Positions 1 through 7,695 of a DNA stretch of 20,348 bases are shown piece after piece. Positions within the stretch are counted from its first letter, which is position 1, and each line of letters starts with the position of its first letter. Position numbers and translations under genes: made by a program. Where the stretch lies: NCBI GenBank assembly GCA_018971455.1, contig JAGXAV010000004.1:1-20348 (forward strand), read 5' to 3'. The notes beneath the pieces were generated by a model that saw nothing but the letters and a program-made list of their open reading frames with translations, did not search any database and was not told the DNA's origin. This stretch comes from Rhodospirillales bacterium. GTDB taxonomy: Bacteria > Pseudomonadota > Alphaproteobacteria > Acetobacterales > Acetobacteraceae.

Positions 1-793
1 CCATCGCGATGGCGGTGAGTGTGGGCAGGATGGCCGCCCCCAGCCCCTGCCGGACCGCAGCCACCAACGTGTCGAGCGATTCAATTTCCGCGAGCACGCG
101 CGGCTTCGTCGTTCGCGCCTCGAAGCACACCTCGATCATCTGCCGCATGGCGTGGATCCGGCTCGGCAGCAGCAATGGAAATTCGCCGAGCGCCGCCAGA
201 TCGACGGTCTGACCGGGGGGCAAGGATATGCTGCTTGCCGTTGCCGCCACCACCGACAGCGACTCCGCGACCAATGGCGAGTAGAGCAGCCCCGCGCGCG
301 GCGCGAGTTCGTATAGAAACGCCAGATCCATCCGTCCCTGCAAAAGCTCCGCCGCCAGAACACCCTCGAAATTCTCGTGGATGTGCAGAAGGATCCCGGG
401 GTACCGCGTCGCCACTTCCTGCATCAGAGCGAGCACGAGCCCGTTGGCGCTGTTGTAGGGAACAACTCCCACCGTGACCCGACCGCTGAGGCCCTCGCCC
501 GCGGCGGCCACTTCCGCCTTCGCCCGGTCGAGTTGCCGGAGCAGCAACTGGATGTGCCGATAGGCGACCCGCCCTGCCCTGGTTGGGGCAACGCCAGATC
601 TCCCGCGCACAAGCAGAGGCTGGCCGAATAACCGCTCGATCATGATGATGTGCTGGCTCAACGCCGGTTGGGCAATGTGCAGCACATCCGCCGCCCGTGT
701 GATGCTTCCCAGGTCGACGACCTTCACAAAGAACCGCAAGCGCCGAAGATCCAACACCAGCCCCCGTTGCAGCGCCGCCCGCAGGTCAGCCAT
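1..793 (-). CDS. LysR-type transcriptional regulator (C-terminus cut off by window edge)
   Basis: This is the N-terminal 264 residues of a LysR-family regulator. I read it by translating the reverse strand from ATG 793; it stays open to the window edge. Residues about 16-75 form the winged helix-turn-helix, with the typical stretch ITRAADVLHIAQPALSQHI at 31-49. The effector-binding domain starts near residue 100 (GRVTVGVVPYNSANGLVLAL) and lacks only its end, so about 30-50 residues are missing. GGAAAAG lies just upstream of ATG 793. Many relatives begin at the DLRxLRxF motif, so the GTG/TTG pair about 13 codons in is an alternative start. It is divergent from the transporter and catabolic genes starting at 961. 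By the usual LysR arrangement it probably senses the imported compound or a breakdown product and controls that operon. The family call is secure; the target and ligand are inferred. Confidence 0.9.
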   Translation of the reverse strand, partial: MADLRAALQRGLVLDLRRLRFFVKVVDLGSITRAADVLHIAQPALSQHIIMIERLFGQPLLVRGRSGVAPTRAGRVAYRHIQLLLRQLDRAKAEVAAAGEGLSGRVTVGVVPYNSANGLVLALMQEVATRYPGILLHIHENFEGVLAAELLQGRMDLAFLYELAPRAGLLYSPLVAESLSVVAATASSISLPPGQTVDLAALGEFPLLLPSRIHAMRQMIEVCFEARTTKPRVLAEIESLDTLVAAVRQGLGAAILPTLTAIAM

Positions 794-960
794 CGGCTTT
801 TCCGACCCTGCCAGATGGAACGCGTCTTTGTCACGCGATTGTCAGCCGGGATAGCGTCCAGACCGTCAAGACAAAATCGAACGCCGGATCGCCACGCACC
901 GGTTCCCACTCTGTCACGAGGACGGAACCGAGCCGCGAGACCGCAAACAGGGAGACGGGG
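794..960. promoter_or_regulatory. Divergent promoter region between the LysR gene and the transport operon
   Basis: These 167 bp separate the LysR start from the binding-protein start, the usual place for a LysR operator. TTGTCA occurs twice, at 828-833 and 839-844, spaced 11 bp (one helical turn). Related pieces follow: GACAAAATC at 870-878 (partial inverted match) and TGTCACG at 912-918 (also at 830-836). TTGTCA at 828 resembles a -35 box, but the candidate -10 (ATAGCG, 851-856) is poor. GGGAGA precedes ATG 961. Regulatory use is inferred from position and repeats. Confidence 0.45.
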
Positions 961-2154
961 ATGACGAGCACGACGCGGAGGCGGATTTTTCTCATGCTCA
1001 CGGCCATGTCCGCGGTGGGCTTGGCCGGGGGGTTGCCCCCAGCAGCCCGAGCGGCATCCGGCGACCTCAAGGTAGGTGTCATCGGCCCGATGACCGGCGC
1101 CAACGCGCCGTACGGTAGCCTCTCGTGGCGCGGTGCCAGCCTGGCCGCCAAGGAGATCAACGCGGCGGGCGGCGTGCTGGGCCACAAGATCGAACTTGTT
1201 CGCGGCGACAGCCAGTGCACGCCGGTCGAGGGCGTGCTGGGACTGCAACGAATGATCTCCAGCGACCACATCCAGTTCGTCCTCGGCGACATCTGCAGCT
1301 CGGCAACACTCGCCTACGAACCGATCGTGGAAAACGCCAAAGTCCTCCTGATTAACGCGGCATCCTCCGACCCGACGATCACCTACAAGGCCGGTGTGGG
1401 AGGGTACAAATGGACGTTCCGAAACTACCCGACTGACGAGCAGCGTGCCGGCATCGTATTGAAGTATGCCTCGGAGCAGCGGCACCTTCATAAGATCGCG
1501 ATCCTGTCCGTGGACAACGACTACGGCCGGGGTGCGATTGCTCTCTCGAAAAAATTCTTCCAGCGCTACGGCATCACGGTCGTGAGCGAGGATTACTTCC
1601 AGGCCTCGACAACCGAATTCCTTCCGGAGCTGAACAAGATCAAGAGCTCCGGGGCGCAGGCGATCCTGATGTACGGCTACGCCGCGTCCAGCCGCCTGGT
1701 CGCTCGGCAGATGCTGGAATCCGGCCTCGCCGGCAAGATCGCCCTCATCGGCAACGGCGACTTCACCAACCCGCAGACGATCAAGGCCGCGCCAAGCGTC
1801 CTCAATGGCGCGATCGAAGCCGCGGCCTGGTCTCCCGACTACGACAGCGCCCGCAGCAAGAGTTTCGTGCACGATTACGAGGCGGCGTATGGTGGTGAAG
1901 TGCCGCAAGTCCACGCGTTCACGCATTGGGAGACGATCAATCTACTGGCCGCTGCAATCCGCAAGGCCGGCAGCGTGGATCCCGCCGCCGTGAAACAAGC
2001 CTTGGCCGGGATTTCATTCGACGGAGCGACCGGCGTGGTGAAGTTCGACAATCATGACCAGGCCGATCTGCCAATGATCCTTTATCAGGTCGAGAACGGC
2101 AAGCCGGTGATCAAGGGCGTGTTCCGCACCGCGGTCGTCTACCCGAAGCCGTAA
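961..2154 (+). CDS. Branched-chain amino acid/amide ABC transporter substrate-binding protein (LivJ/LivK family)
   Basis: Periplasmic binding protein that should capture the substrate and deliver it to the permeases encoded next. The 397-residue length is normal for the family. The N-terminus carries RRRIFL at 6-11, a hydrophobic stretch, and an AARA-ASG cleavage site near 31/32; the arginine pair fits a Tat-type signal, though Sec export is possible. The mature protein opens with DLKVGVIGPMTGANAPYG, typical of Liv-type proteins. Cys86 and Cys112 match the family disulfide, and CSSAT at 112-116 plus AASSDPTIT match the ligand-contact loops of LivJ/LivK. Family members bind leucine-type amino acids, amides, urea or aromatic compounds, so the ligand cannot be named. 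ATG 961 follows GGGAGACGGGG. First gene of the rightward operon, 56 bp before the permease. Confidence 0.93.
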   Translation: MTSTTRRRIFLMLTAMSAVGLAGGLPPAARAASGDLKVGVIGPMTGANAPYGSLSWRGASLAAKEINAAGGVLGHKIELVRGDSQCTPVEGVLGLQRMISSDHIQFVLGDICSSATLAYEPIVENAKVLLINAASSDPTITYKAGVGGYKWTFRNYPTDEQRAGIVLKYASEQRHLHKIAILSVDNDYGRGAIALSKKFFQRYGITVVSEDYFQASTTEFLPELNKIKSSGAQAILMYGYAASSRLVARQMLESGLAGKIALIGNGDFTNPQTIKAAPSVLNGAIEAAAWSPDYDSARSKSFVHDYEAAYGGEVPQVHAFTHWETINLLAAAIRKAGSVDPAAVKQALAGISFDGATGVVKFDNHDQADLPMILYQVENGKPVIKGVFRTAVVYPKP

Positions 2155-2210
2155 CACGCTGTCTGCTTCGCTGTTTCGCCACCTGTATCCAATCAACGCG
2201 AGACGGATCC

Positions 2211-3074
2211 GTGCTCCAGAATCTTTTCACCGACGGTCTGGTTATCGGCTCGGTCTACGCACTCGTGTCCGTTGGAATGACGGTCATCCTTGGCGTGCTC
2301 GGGCAAATCAATTTCGCCCATGGCGAATACTACATGGCGGGCGCCTTTGCCGCCTGGTGGGCGATCGACCGCCTTGGCCTGTCATACATGGCATCGATTC
2401 CTCTCACGATCCTGATCGTCGGAATCCTCTCGCTGGCCATCGGCTACGCGGTGATGCAGCGGCTCGTTGATGTCTCCTTTGATGCGGGCATCATCGCGAC
2501 CCTCGGCGTCTCGCTGCTGCTGCAGAATACCGCCACGCTGATATTTGGCGGCACCTACCAAATCTTCGATGGTGGTTGGCTCGAGCCCATGCGCGTGTTC
2601 GGCGAGGACATCGCGCAACAGCGGGTACTAATTTTCCTCGTCACACTGGTCGTGTTCGGCGCGCTGGAATGGCTGGTGCGCAAGTCGACATTTGGAAAGC
2701 AGATGCGTGCGGTGTCCCAGAATGTCGAATGCTGTCACGTCCTCGGCGTGGATGTCCGTCGTGTGGTGTTAATCACGTTCATCCTCGGAACAACGCTTGC
2801 CGCGCTGTCCGGGGTGATGACCGCTCCGATCACGATAAACATCTATGGCGCCATGGGCGAGGCGATCACGTTGAAGAGTTTTGCGGTGATCGTGATGGGA
2901 GGCATGGGCAGCATCGGTGGCACGCTGGTGGCTGGGTGGGTGCTTGGCATCATGGAAAGTCTGGTGGCCGCCTATGTGGGCCTGCAGTTCCGTGACGCGG
3001 TTGCCTTTGCCCTTCTGGTGATGGTGCTGATGTGGCGCCCGTCAGGATTTTTCAGCACCAAGGCGCGGTACTGA
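2211..3074 (+). CDS. livH: Branched-chain amino acid/amide ABC transporter permease (LivH family)
   Basis: Inner-membrane permease that pairs with the next gene product to form the import channel. The 287-residue length and hydrophobic profile (about eight membrane segments) fit LivH. The conserved motif GQINFAHGEYYMAGAF lies at about residues 31-46. The cytoplasmic coupling region GGMGSIGGTLVAG, near residues 230-242, should contact the ATPases. Translation appears to start at GTG 2211 (LQNLFTDGLVIGSVYAL follows), with GAGACGGA upstream; no better ATG lies at the N-terminus. Only one base separates its stop from the LivM start, so the two are probably translated together. The symbol denotes the family, not leucine specificity. 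Confidence 0.93.
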   Translation: MLQNLFTDGLVIGSVYALVSVGMTVILGVLGQINFAHGEYYMAGAFAAWWAIDRLGLSYMASIPLTILIVGILSLAIGYAVMQRLVDVSFDAGIIATLGVSLLLQNTATLIFGGTYQIFDGGWLEPMRVFGEDIAQQRVLIFLVTLVVFGALEWLVRKSTFGKQMRAVSQNVECCHVLGVDVRRVVLITFILGTTLAALSGVMTAPITINIYGAMGEAITLKSFAVIVMGGMGSIGGTLVAGWVLGIMESLVAAYVGLQFRDAVAFALLVMVLMWRPSGFFSTKARY

Positions 3075-3075
3075 T

Positions 3076-4077
3076 ATGCCCGGTATTGCCATCGGTGGCC
3101 GGTATGCCGCGCCGCAGGTCGCCGGGGGCGTCCTGATTGCGGCATGCCTTGTCCTGTTTCCCCTTGTCGCGAGTTCCTACCAGCTTAGCACGTTGATCGT
3201 CTCAATGGTGTTTCTGCTGCCTGCTATCGGACTCAATCTGATTCTCGGCTATACCGGCATGCTCTCACTGGCGCAGATGGGGTTCTTTGGCGTTGGCGGC
3301 TACACGTCGGCGCTCATCGCGATGCATTTCGGCACGCCGTTCTGGCTGAATTTCGTCGCGGCGTGCCTGGTTCCGGCCTTGCTCGCCGCACCTTTGGCCA
3401 TCCCCGCGCTCCGGCTGCGACATACCTCGTTCGTGATGTGCACGATTGCCTTTGTGTTCATTATCGAATCGGTGTCGAAGAACTGGGTCGGTCTTACGCG
3501 TGGTGACATGGGGCTCTCCAGCGTGCCCAGGCCCCGGATCGGCCTATGGTCCGATGGTTTCATCGTGCACACGACGGTCCAGTATTATTATCTTGGCCTT
3601 CTGCTTTGCGCCTTGGCGGTCGCGGCGCTGGTCGCAATCGTGCGTTCGCCGGCGGGGCGCTACATGATCGCCATCCGCGAAGACGAAATCCTGGCCGCCT
3701 CCGTCGGTGGGCGCACCTGGCATTACCGCCTTGCGGCCTTCGTTTTGAGCGCTGCATTCGCTGGCGCGGGCGGCAGCTACTACGTGCATTACGTCACGGT
3801 GATAAGTCCTACAGTGTTTGATCCGTCCTACACGAACACCGTCTTGGTCGTGGTGCTTGGCGGTGGCGTCGGCACGATCGCGGGACCGATCCTGGGCAGT
3901 GTCGTGTTCGTCGCCCTTTCGGAGGCGCTGCGCATCGCCCCGGAACTCCGCATGGTCGTTTACGGGCTGGTTCTCACGACCAGCGTATTCGCGTTTCCCA
4001 AGGGATTGATCGCGCCGCTTACCTCCGCATTACGAGGAGCGGTGCAGCCGAAAGCGCGGGGGCCGCATGACCGCTGA
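3076..4077 (+). CDS. livM: Branched-chain amino acid/amide ABC transporter permease (LivM family)
   Basis: Second inner-membrane permease of the importer, 333 residues with many hydrophobic segments. LivM hallmarks are NLILGYTGMLSLAQMGFFGVGGYTSAL in the first third, LRLRHTSFVMCTIAF in the middle, and the coupling loop GGGVGTIAGPILGSV followed by SEALR near the C-terminus. ATG 3076 lies one base after the livH stop. The last 11 bases overlap the start of the ATPase gene, a sign of translational coupling. It should form the transmembrane pathway with the LivH protein. Transport specificity is set mainly by the binding protein and is unknown. Confidence 0.93.
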   Translation: MPGIAIGGRYAAPQVAGGVLIAACLVLFPLVASSYQLSTLIVSMVFLLPAIGLNLILGYTGMLSLAQMGFFGVGGYTSALIAMHFGTPFWLNFVAACLVPALLAAPLAIPALRLRHTSFVMCTIAFVFIIESVSKNWVGLTRGDMGLSSVPRPRIGLWSDGFIVHTTVQYYYLGLLLCALAVAALVAIVRSPAGRYMIAIREDEILAASVGGRTWHYRLAAFVLSAAFAGAGGSYYVHYVTVISPTVFDPSYTNTVLVVVLGGGVGTIAGPILGSVVFVALSEALRIAPELRMVVYGLVLTTSVFAFPKGLIAPLTSALRGAVQPKARGPHDR

Positions 4078-4843
4078 GACGCAAGCCGCACTGTCGTTGC
4101 GGGGTGTGAGGAAATCATTCGGCCCCGTCATTGCGGTAGCCGGAATCGACCTCGATATCGCGGCGGGGAAAATCTGCGGGCTCATCGGGCCGAACGGATC
4201 CGGCAAATCCACACTGTTCGATTGCTGCACGGGCCTTGTACGACCAACCGCCGGGCAGGTGCTTGCCGGAACGACGGATATTACCGGTTGGGAGATGGCC
4301 CGCATCGCGCGCGAGGAGCGGTTGCTCCGCAGCTTCCAGAAGGCTGTCGTGTTTCGGGCGCTGACGGCGGAGGAGAACTTGATCCTCGCCGGTCAGATGA
4401 CCGCATTTCGCAGCCTTGCCGCTACGTTTTCACTCGGCCCTCTCGCACACCGCCGTGTGCAAGCCCTGCGTGCACGGGCGGGCGAACTGCTCGAACGGGT
4501 AGGGCTGGCGCACATGCGTCATTCCAAGGCCGGCGAGATGTCGTTTGGTCAGCAAAAGCTGCTGCAATTTGCCTCGATGCTGATGCCTGAACCGCGGACC
4601 ATCCTGCTGGACGAACCCTTCGCCGGCATCAACCCGGTTTTGATTGAGCGCATTGTCGAGAATATCCGAGCGGTGAACCGCGAGCAGGGCGTCACGTTCG
4701 TAATTGTCGAACATAATATCGACGTGCTCAGTGATCTGTCCCACCGGCTTGTCGTCCTGAGCCGGGGCAGCATTCTGGCCGACGGCAATCCGGAGGACGT
4801 GATCCGCGACCCGCGCGTGGTGGAGGCTTATCTTGCCGGATGA
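4067..4843 (+). CDS. livG: ABC transporter ATP-binding protein (LivG family)
   Basis: One of the two ATPases that power the importer from the cytoplasmic side. The 258 residues contain Walker A GPNGSGKST (41-49), an LSGGQ-type signature in the variant form EMSFGQQKLL, Walker B TILLDEPFAGI and the switch histidine in VIVEHNID. The variant signature, with MSFGQ where most have LSGGQ, is common in LivG-type proteins. The long insert between Walker A and the signature (EERLLRSFQKAVVFRALTAEENL onward) separates LivG from the shorter LivF. ATG 4067 lies inside the end of livM (11-bp overlap), and the gene overlaps livF by 11 bp. Confidence 0.94.
   Translation: MTAETQAALSLRGVRKSFGPVIAVAGIDLDIAAGKICGLIGPNGSGKSTLFDCCTGLVRPTAGQVLAGTTDITGWEMARIAREERLLRSFQKAVVFRALTAEENLILAGQMTAFRSLAATFSLGPLAHRRVQALRARAGELLERVGLAHMRHSKAGEMSFGQQKLLQFASMLMPEPRTILLDEPFAGINPVLIERIVENIRAVNREQGVTFVIVEHNIDVLSDLSHRLVVLSRGSILADGNPEDVIRDPRVVEAYLAG
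4822..4826 (+). promoter_or_regulatory. Ribosome-binding site deciding the livF start
   Basis: GGAGG lies 6 bases before TTG 4833 and inside the livG coding sequence. The next in-frame ATG, at 4851, has no comparable site at the right distance. This supports the TTG start and the 11-bp overlap with livG. Confidence 0.6.
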
Positions 4844-5588
4844 ATCCAACATGCTGGCGATTGAAGGCCTGCGAGCGGGCTACGGTGCCCTGGAGATTCT
4901 GTTTGGCACGGATCTCCTGGTTGCGCCTGGCGAGTTCGTCTCGCTGATGGGACCGAACGGTGCCGGCAAGTCGACATTGCTCCGGACAATTTTTGGAATG
5001 ACCGCCATCAACGGCGGCTCGATCGTCTGGAACGGTGAACGCATCAGCGGCCTCAAACCGCGCGACATCCTGCGCCGAGGTATCGCGTTCGTACCGCAGG
5101 GGCGCTGCAATTTTCCGCTGATGTCGGTGGATGAGAACCTGGACATGGCATCCTGCGCAGTTCCAGGAACAAAGCGCAGCGACCGGGACGCCATCTTCGA
5201 CCTCTTTCCGATTCTGCGCGAGCGGCGTCGCTATCCGGCCGGGTATCTCTCCGGTGGCGAGCAGCAGATGCTGGAAATGGGGATGGCGATGCTGCAGCGA
5301 CCCCGACTGCTTCTCATTGATGAACCGTCGGTCGGCCTCTCGCCGCAGGCGATCCACCAGATCTTCTCGGAGATGCTCCGCATCAACGCGGGAGGCTGTA
5401 CGGTGTTGCTGGTCGAGCAGAACACGCGCAAGGCCATGGAAGTGTCAACGCGTGTCGCGGTCCTGCGTCTCGGCCAGGTCATCTGGACCGGCCCTCCTTC
5501 GGCAATCACCCATGAGCAGCTTGGATCCCTTTTTATGACCGGTCATCTGGACATGGCGGCGAACGGCCCCGCCCTTCCGACCGTCTGA
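4833..5588 (+). CDS. livF: ABC transporter ATP-binding protein (LivF family)
   Basis: Second ATPase of the importer, 251 residues. It shows Walker A GPNGAGKST (40-48), the LivF-type block RGIAFVPQGRCNFPLMSVDENL, the canonical signature YLSGGEQQML, Walker B LLLIDEPSVGLSP and the histidine-loop region replaced by VLLVEQNTRKA, as is normal in LivF. The start is taken as TTG 4833 because GGAGG lies 6 bases upstream; ATG 4851 would remove six residues without harming the domain. With the four preceding genes it completes a five-part Liv/HAAT importer. The end is 35 bp from the hyuA-like gene, so transport and catabolism are probably cotranscribed. Confidence 0.94.
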   Translation: MPDESNMLAIEGLRAGYGALEILFGTDLLVAPGEFVSLMGPNGAGKSTLLRTIFGMTAINGGSIVWNGERISGLKPRDILRRGIAFVPQGRCNFPLMSVDENLDMASCAVPGTKRSDRDAIFDLFPILRERRRYPAGYLSGGEQQMLEMGMAMLQRPRLLLIDEPSVGLSPQAIHQIFSEMLRINAGGCTVLLVEQNTRKAMEVSTRVAVLRLGQVIWTGPPSAITHEQLGSLFMTGHLDMAANGPALPTV

Positions 5589-5623
5589 CGTTCTACATCA
5601 CCGCAACTGCCCCGAGGCTCCCG

Positions 5624-7684
5624 ATGAAACTCGCCTTTGACACAGGCGGCACCTTTACCGACCTGGCTCTGCTCGACGATACTGGAGTGGTTCATACTCA
5701 CAAGGTGCTGAGCACGCCTGACGATCCGTCTCGCGCGGTGCTGCAAGGCATCGACGAGCTGCTCGCCATGCGGCAAAGCCATGGTCGCGACCTGGCGGCA
5801 ATATTCGGCGCGACCACCGTTGTCACCAATGCGGTGCTGGAGCGCCGGGGCGCGCGGACGGCGCTCGTTACCACCGACGGGTTTCAGGATATCCTGCGTA
5901 TCCGTACCGAAGGCCGGTATGACCTTTACGACTTGAAGCTGCAATTCTCGGAACCTTTGGTGTCGCGCACGGACTGCTTCGGCGCGGTGGAACGCGTGAG
6001 CGTGGATGGCGACATTCTGGTGCCGCTCGACGAGGCTGGCGTGCGGACGATCGCCGCGGCGATCAGCGCGCGCGGAATTACCTCGGTCGCGGTCTGCCTC
6101 GTGCACGGTTATCGTTATACCGGCCACGAGGAGCGCATCGGCGCGCTGCTGCGCGAATGCCTGCCGGGTGCCAGTGTGTCGCTGTCCTCGGCCGTCTGTC
6201 CGGAAATCCGGGAGTACGACCGGGCGTCCACGACGGCGGCGAATGCCTATACCCGGCCGCTGATGTCCGGCCACGTGGCCCAGCTTGAAGGCGAGCTGGC
6301 CCGACGTGGCACGGGCCAGCTTCTCTGGATGACCTCTTCCGGTGGCGTTGTGCCGGGCGTCACCGCCAGCGAGCTGCCGGTCCGCATGATCGAATCCGGT
6401 CCCGCGGCGGGCGTGGTGGCCGCCGGCGAATATGCGCGGCAGAGCGGCAACGGCGATCTCCTGTCGTTCGACATGGGCGGCACCACGGCCAAGCTCTGCA
6501 TGCTGCTCGATGGTCACCCGCGGATTGCTCCGGAACTGGAGGTGGCACACGCCGCAAGGTTCCGGCGCGGCAGTGGCCTGCCGCTCAAGATCCAGTCCGT
6601 GCAGATGATCGAGATCGGATCGGGAGGCGGTTCCATCGCGCATGCGGGGCCCCTCGGCCTGCTCGCGGTCGGGCCGCGCTCGGCCGGCGCGTCGCCCGGT
6701 CCGGCCTGTTACGGCCTCGGTGGCAGCGAACCGACCGTCACCGACACCGATCTGATACTGGGCTACCTGCATGAGGAGTCGTTTCTTGGCGGCAGTTTCC
6801 GGCTGGACCGTGCCGCCGCTCTGGCGGCGACCGAGCGGCTGGCTGCCGAGCTGCAACTGACCCCGGAGCGTTGCGCGCAAGGCGTGCACGACATCGTCAA
6901 CGACGCGATGGCACGCGCGGCGATCATGCATGCCATGGATGGCGGCGTCGACCCGAGCCGCCTGGCCATGATCGCGTTCGGCGGCGCCGGCCCCGTGCAC
7001 GCCTATGGCGTCGCGCGCAAGATCGGCGTCAAGCGCGTGGTGTGCCCGCTGGGCGCCGGGGTCAACTCGGCGCTCGGTCTTCTGGCGGCACCGGTGGCGG
7101 TCGACGTGGCCGCCAGCGCACCGATTTCGTTGCACCAACTTACCGGCGAGATGCTCGAGCAGATCGGCGCCAGGCTGATCGCAGATGCGGCGCCCGCCCT
7201 CGCCGCGGCCCGGCTCTCGCCTGCGGACGTCAGCCACTCGTTCTCGGCCGACATGCGGCACATCGGCCAGGGATATGAAATCAACATCAGCCTGCCGGAG
7301 TTTGGCATCCCGCTCGACCGCTTTGCGTCCGCGGTGCGCGACGCCTTCCGTTCCACCTACCTCCAGCTCTATGGCCGCGAGGTGGAGGGAACCGGAATCG
7401 AGGTGATCACGTGGCGGCTCCGCGCCAGCGGCGCCATGGGGACCAGTGGTTCCATCCGTACCGAGCGTCGTGACAAGGATGCCCTGCGCGGACGCCGGCC
7501 GGTCTACTTCGAGGAAGCGCGGGCCTACGTGTCGGCGCCGGTCTATGATCATTACGCCCTTGAACCAGGGCAGGAGATCGCGGGCCCGGCCATTGTGGAG
7601 CAGAACGAATCGACCGCCGTCATCGGGCCGTCTGGTCATGCGACGCTCGACGGGCGGCGCAACCTCGTCATTGCATTGGCCTGA
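5624..7684 (+). CDS. Hydantoinase/oxoprolinase family subunit A (HyuA-like)
   Basis: ATP-binding subunit of a HyuAB-type amidohydrolase, 686 residues, the usual length for free-standing HyuA. The N-terminal nucleotide loop FDTGGTFTD lies at 5-13, the family block ATTVVTNAVLERRG at 63-76, RMIESGPAAGV at 254-264 and the second phosphate loop FDMGGTTAK at 282-290. GSGGGSIA and SAGASPGPACYGLGG follow, as in N-methylhydantoinase and 5-oxoprolinase. Characterised relatives use ATP to open hydantoins, N-methylhydantoin, 5-oxoproline or caprolactam, or to drive carboxylation (acetone and acetophenone carboxylases), so the exact reaction is open. GAGG precedes ATG 5624. Subunit B starts 11 bp after its stop, which supports a heteromeric enzyme. 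The family is certain; the substrate is unknown. Confidence 0.93.
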   Translation: MKLAFDTGGTFTDLALLDDTGVVHTHKVLSTPDDPSRAVLQGIDELLAMRQSHGRDLAAIFGATTVVTNAVLERRGARTALVTTDGFQDILRIRTEGRYDLYDLKLQFSEPLVSRTDCFGAVERVSVDGDILVPLDEAGVRTIAAAISARGITSVAVCLVHGYRYTGHEERIGALLRECLPGASVSLSSAVCPEIREYDRASTTAANAYTRPLMSGHVAQLEGELARRGTGQLLWMTSSGGVVPGVTASELPVRMIESGPAAGVVAAGEYARQSGNGDLLSFDMGGTTAKLCMLLDGHPRIAPELEVAHAARFRRGSGLPLKIQSVQMIEIGSGGGSIAHAGPLGLLAVGPRSAGASPGPACYGLGGSEPTVTDTDLILGYLHEESFLGGSFRLDRAAALAATERLAAELQLTPERCAQGVHDIVNDAMARAAIMHAMDGGVDPSRLAMIAFGGAGPVHAYGVARKIGVKRVVCPLGAGVNSALGLLAAPVAVDVAASAPISLHQLTGEMLEQIGARLIADAAPALAAARLSPADVSHSFSADMRHIGQGYEINISLPEFGIPLDRFASAVRDAFRSTYLQLYGREVEGTGIEVITWRLRASGAMGTSGSIRTERRDKDALRGRRPVYFEEARAYVSAPVYDHYALEPGQEIAGPAIVEQNESTAVIGPSGHATLDGRRNLVIALA

Positions 7685-7695
7685 GGGAGAGCAAC

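Noticed and set aside
81..120. Short plus-strand frames over the LysR gene.
   Set aside because: They are shadows; the minus strand holds a continuous LysR reading frame to the window edge.
724..1926. Long minus-strand open frame of 400 codons across the binding-protein gene.
   Set aside because: It is a GC-rich antisense shadow: the translation is low in pattern, and the plus-strand frame encodes a full LivJ-type protein. The LysR gene also uses another frame there.
5543..7639. Minus-strand open frame of 698 codons opposite the hyuA-like gene.
   Set aside because: Composition is Arg/His/Asp-rich without domains, typical of antisense frames in high-GC genes; the plus strand carries the HyuA motifs in order.
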